A stretch of 64,000 nt of DNA from Rosellinia necatrix (lineage: Eukaryota > Ascomycota > Sordariomycetes > Xylariales > Xylariaceae), in the NCBI GenBank assembly GCA_021209875.1, contig JAGYVD010000002.1, positions 2,542,001 through 2,606,000 of the forward strand, read 5' to 3'. A model generated the notes under the pieces. The model was not told where the DNA came from and did not search any database. It was given only the letters and a program-made list of their open reading frames with translations. This document shows positions 63,003 to 64,000 of this stretch, one piece after another (the stretch's first letter is position 1; each line of letters starts with the position of its first letter). The position numbers were made by a program, and so were the translations under genes.

Positions 63003-64000
63003 GTTATAATAAAATAATATAATATATTATGATATAATTACGTTATATAAAATTAATGAAATAATAAATAAGAAATAATAAAAATTTAAAATAAACTATC
63101 ATTTAAAAACAAAATAAAATTAAAAAAACTTGCAACAGATTATTTTAAAAGTTTATGATAAATATTTCCCTGTTTTTTAAAAGCTGTTTTAAATAACTTG
63201 TTTTTATATAAGCTAGAAATAAATTACAGCTTAATTTTAAATTAAAACTTAAAATATTAAAATATAGTTTTTTTTATAAAATATTATTTTAAAAAACTAA
63301 AACCTGCTAATAATATATTTGCAATAATTTAATAAAAGAATTTGTAAAGTTTACGCTAGCTTTTTAAGCCGCTTTTATATTATTTATATAAAAAAATAAT
63401 AAATTATTACGTTTATATGTTAATTATAAAAATTAAACGTTTTAATACAAAAAATTAATATTTGTTGCTATTAATTAAAAAGCATTAGTTTATATTATAC
63501 AAGCTAAAATATTTATTAAAATTAATATTAAATAAATATTTTATTATATTTATATTACAAAAAACAAAAATTAACCCTTTTTAAACATAATATATAGTTT
63601 ATTAATTTAAAATGTTGTTTTTAAATTAATTAATAAACTAGCAATTTTTGAAATATATTAATAATATATTATAAAAATATTTAAATATTTTTATATAGCT
63701 TATATTCATAATATTTTAATTTATTTAAATAATAACCTAAAATATTAAGATTATTTAAATAAAATATTAATATGTTTTAAAAAACAGGATTAGAAGCCGA
63801 TTTAAAAAATATAACTTTATATAAAAAAACTAAGTTTTTAAATTTATTATTAAAACTCAAAGTATAAAAGTTAATTTTAATAAAATTAAAATTATGTATA
63901 ATGAAAAACATTTAAAAAAAATAAAACGTTATTAAACAAAATATAGTTATTTTGAAATTTTTATAACTTTTATAAAAAGTTTATTTATAAATATAAATAA

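Larger units (their letters stand above)
60355..64000 (+). mobile_element. Ty3/Gypsy element E2 (5'-truncated, runs off the window)
   Basis: Colinear with E1 from about 11800 to 14970, without the 5' LTR and first ~600 bp. Shared landmarks are the Gag knuckle (61309 on, with His retained) and the RT motif near 63690-63710. Interrupted by the (AAT)20 insertion at 61804 and a solo LTR at 62774. Lesions differ from those in E1, so both copies were mutated separately. Confidence 0.85.

Noticed and set aside
3780..64000. Mitochondrial DNA or a mitochondrial insertion (very A+T-rich with GC clusters)
   Set aside because: Continuous with a spliced nuclear gene, no mitochondrial genes, and explained by mutated LTR elements with target duplications.

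Overview
The window looks like the nuclear DNA of a filamentous ascomycete (Pezizomycotina). It joins one ordinary gene to about 60 kb of gene-free, extremely A+T-rich DNA. The gene (352-3056) has two introns with GT...AG ends and CTAAC branch sites and encodes a RhoGAP of the Sac7/Bag7 kind. Base composition changes abruptly near position 3736. From there to the end the sequence is a nest of LTR retrotransposons that look destroyed by C-to-T / G-to-A mutation of the RIP (repeat-induced point mutation) type. Stops fill every frame, and only short GC-richer islands, nearly all of them LTR edges, remain readable.

Region by region: 1-3735 is the gene and its flanks. 5346-8018 is a small LTR element (called L1 here; 257-bp LTRs, TSD AAATA) that is too short to be autonomous. 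10926-17722 is a Ty3/Gypsy element (E1; TSD TTTTG) inserted into a GC-richer sequence with possible terminal inverted repeats. 20350-20597 is a lone left LTR of family D. 23192-23394 is a probable solo LTR of family A. 24101-24360 is a solo LTR of family D (TSD ATTAT). From 24653 to 57521 lie two minus-strand Gypsy copies in tandem (B1, B2) that share the LTR at 37670-38056. They carry five later insertions: a 119-bp mini-element (25276-25394, TSD GTAGG), element A1 (27210-34523, minus, TSD AATAT), a solo A LTR (37741-37943, TSD CTTCT), element A2 (39890-47287, plus, TSD TCTAT) and element D (48704-55368, plus, TSD AAAGC). B1 and B2 act as each other's empty sites, which confirms the nesting. 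57522-60345 holds two copies of an unassigned repeat (H) with a solo B LTR (59932-60117, TSD TTATT). From about 60355 to the end is a second copy of E (E2), interrupted by a 362-bp insertion ending in (AAT)20 and by a solo LTR (62774-63002, TSD GTTAT).

Pol remnants could be read through the mutations in A2, D, E1 and B1 (reverse transcriptase, integrase or a Gag zinc knuckle), and all four are Ty3/Gypsy. Three patterns go beyond plain TE annotation. (1) In all five flanked elements the two LTRs carry mirror-image damage: each outer edge is nearly intact and each inner edge is mutated. (2) Families L1 and A share the same 19-nt sequence directly after the 5' LTR, evidently a common primer-binding site, and it lacks the TGG start of canonical tRNA priming. 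(3) Most LTR families carry GC-rich hairpins with exactly three-base loops.

I found no second protein-coding gene, tRNA, rRNA, CRISPR array or telomere repeat, and no non-TE gene system. The long gene-free RIP block would suit a centromere flank, a subtelomere or an AT-isochore; the sequence alone does not decide.
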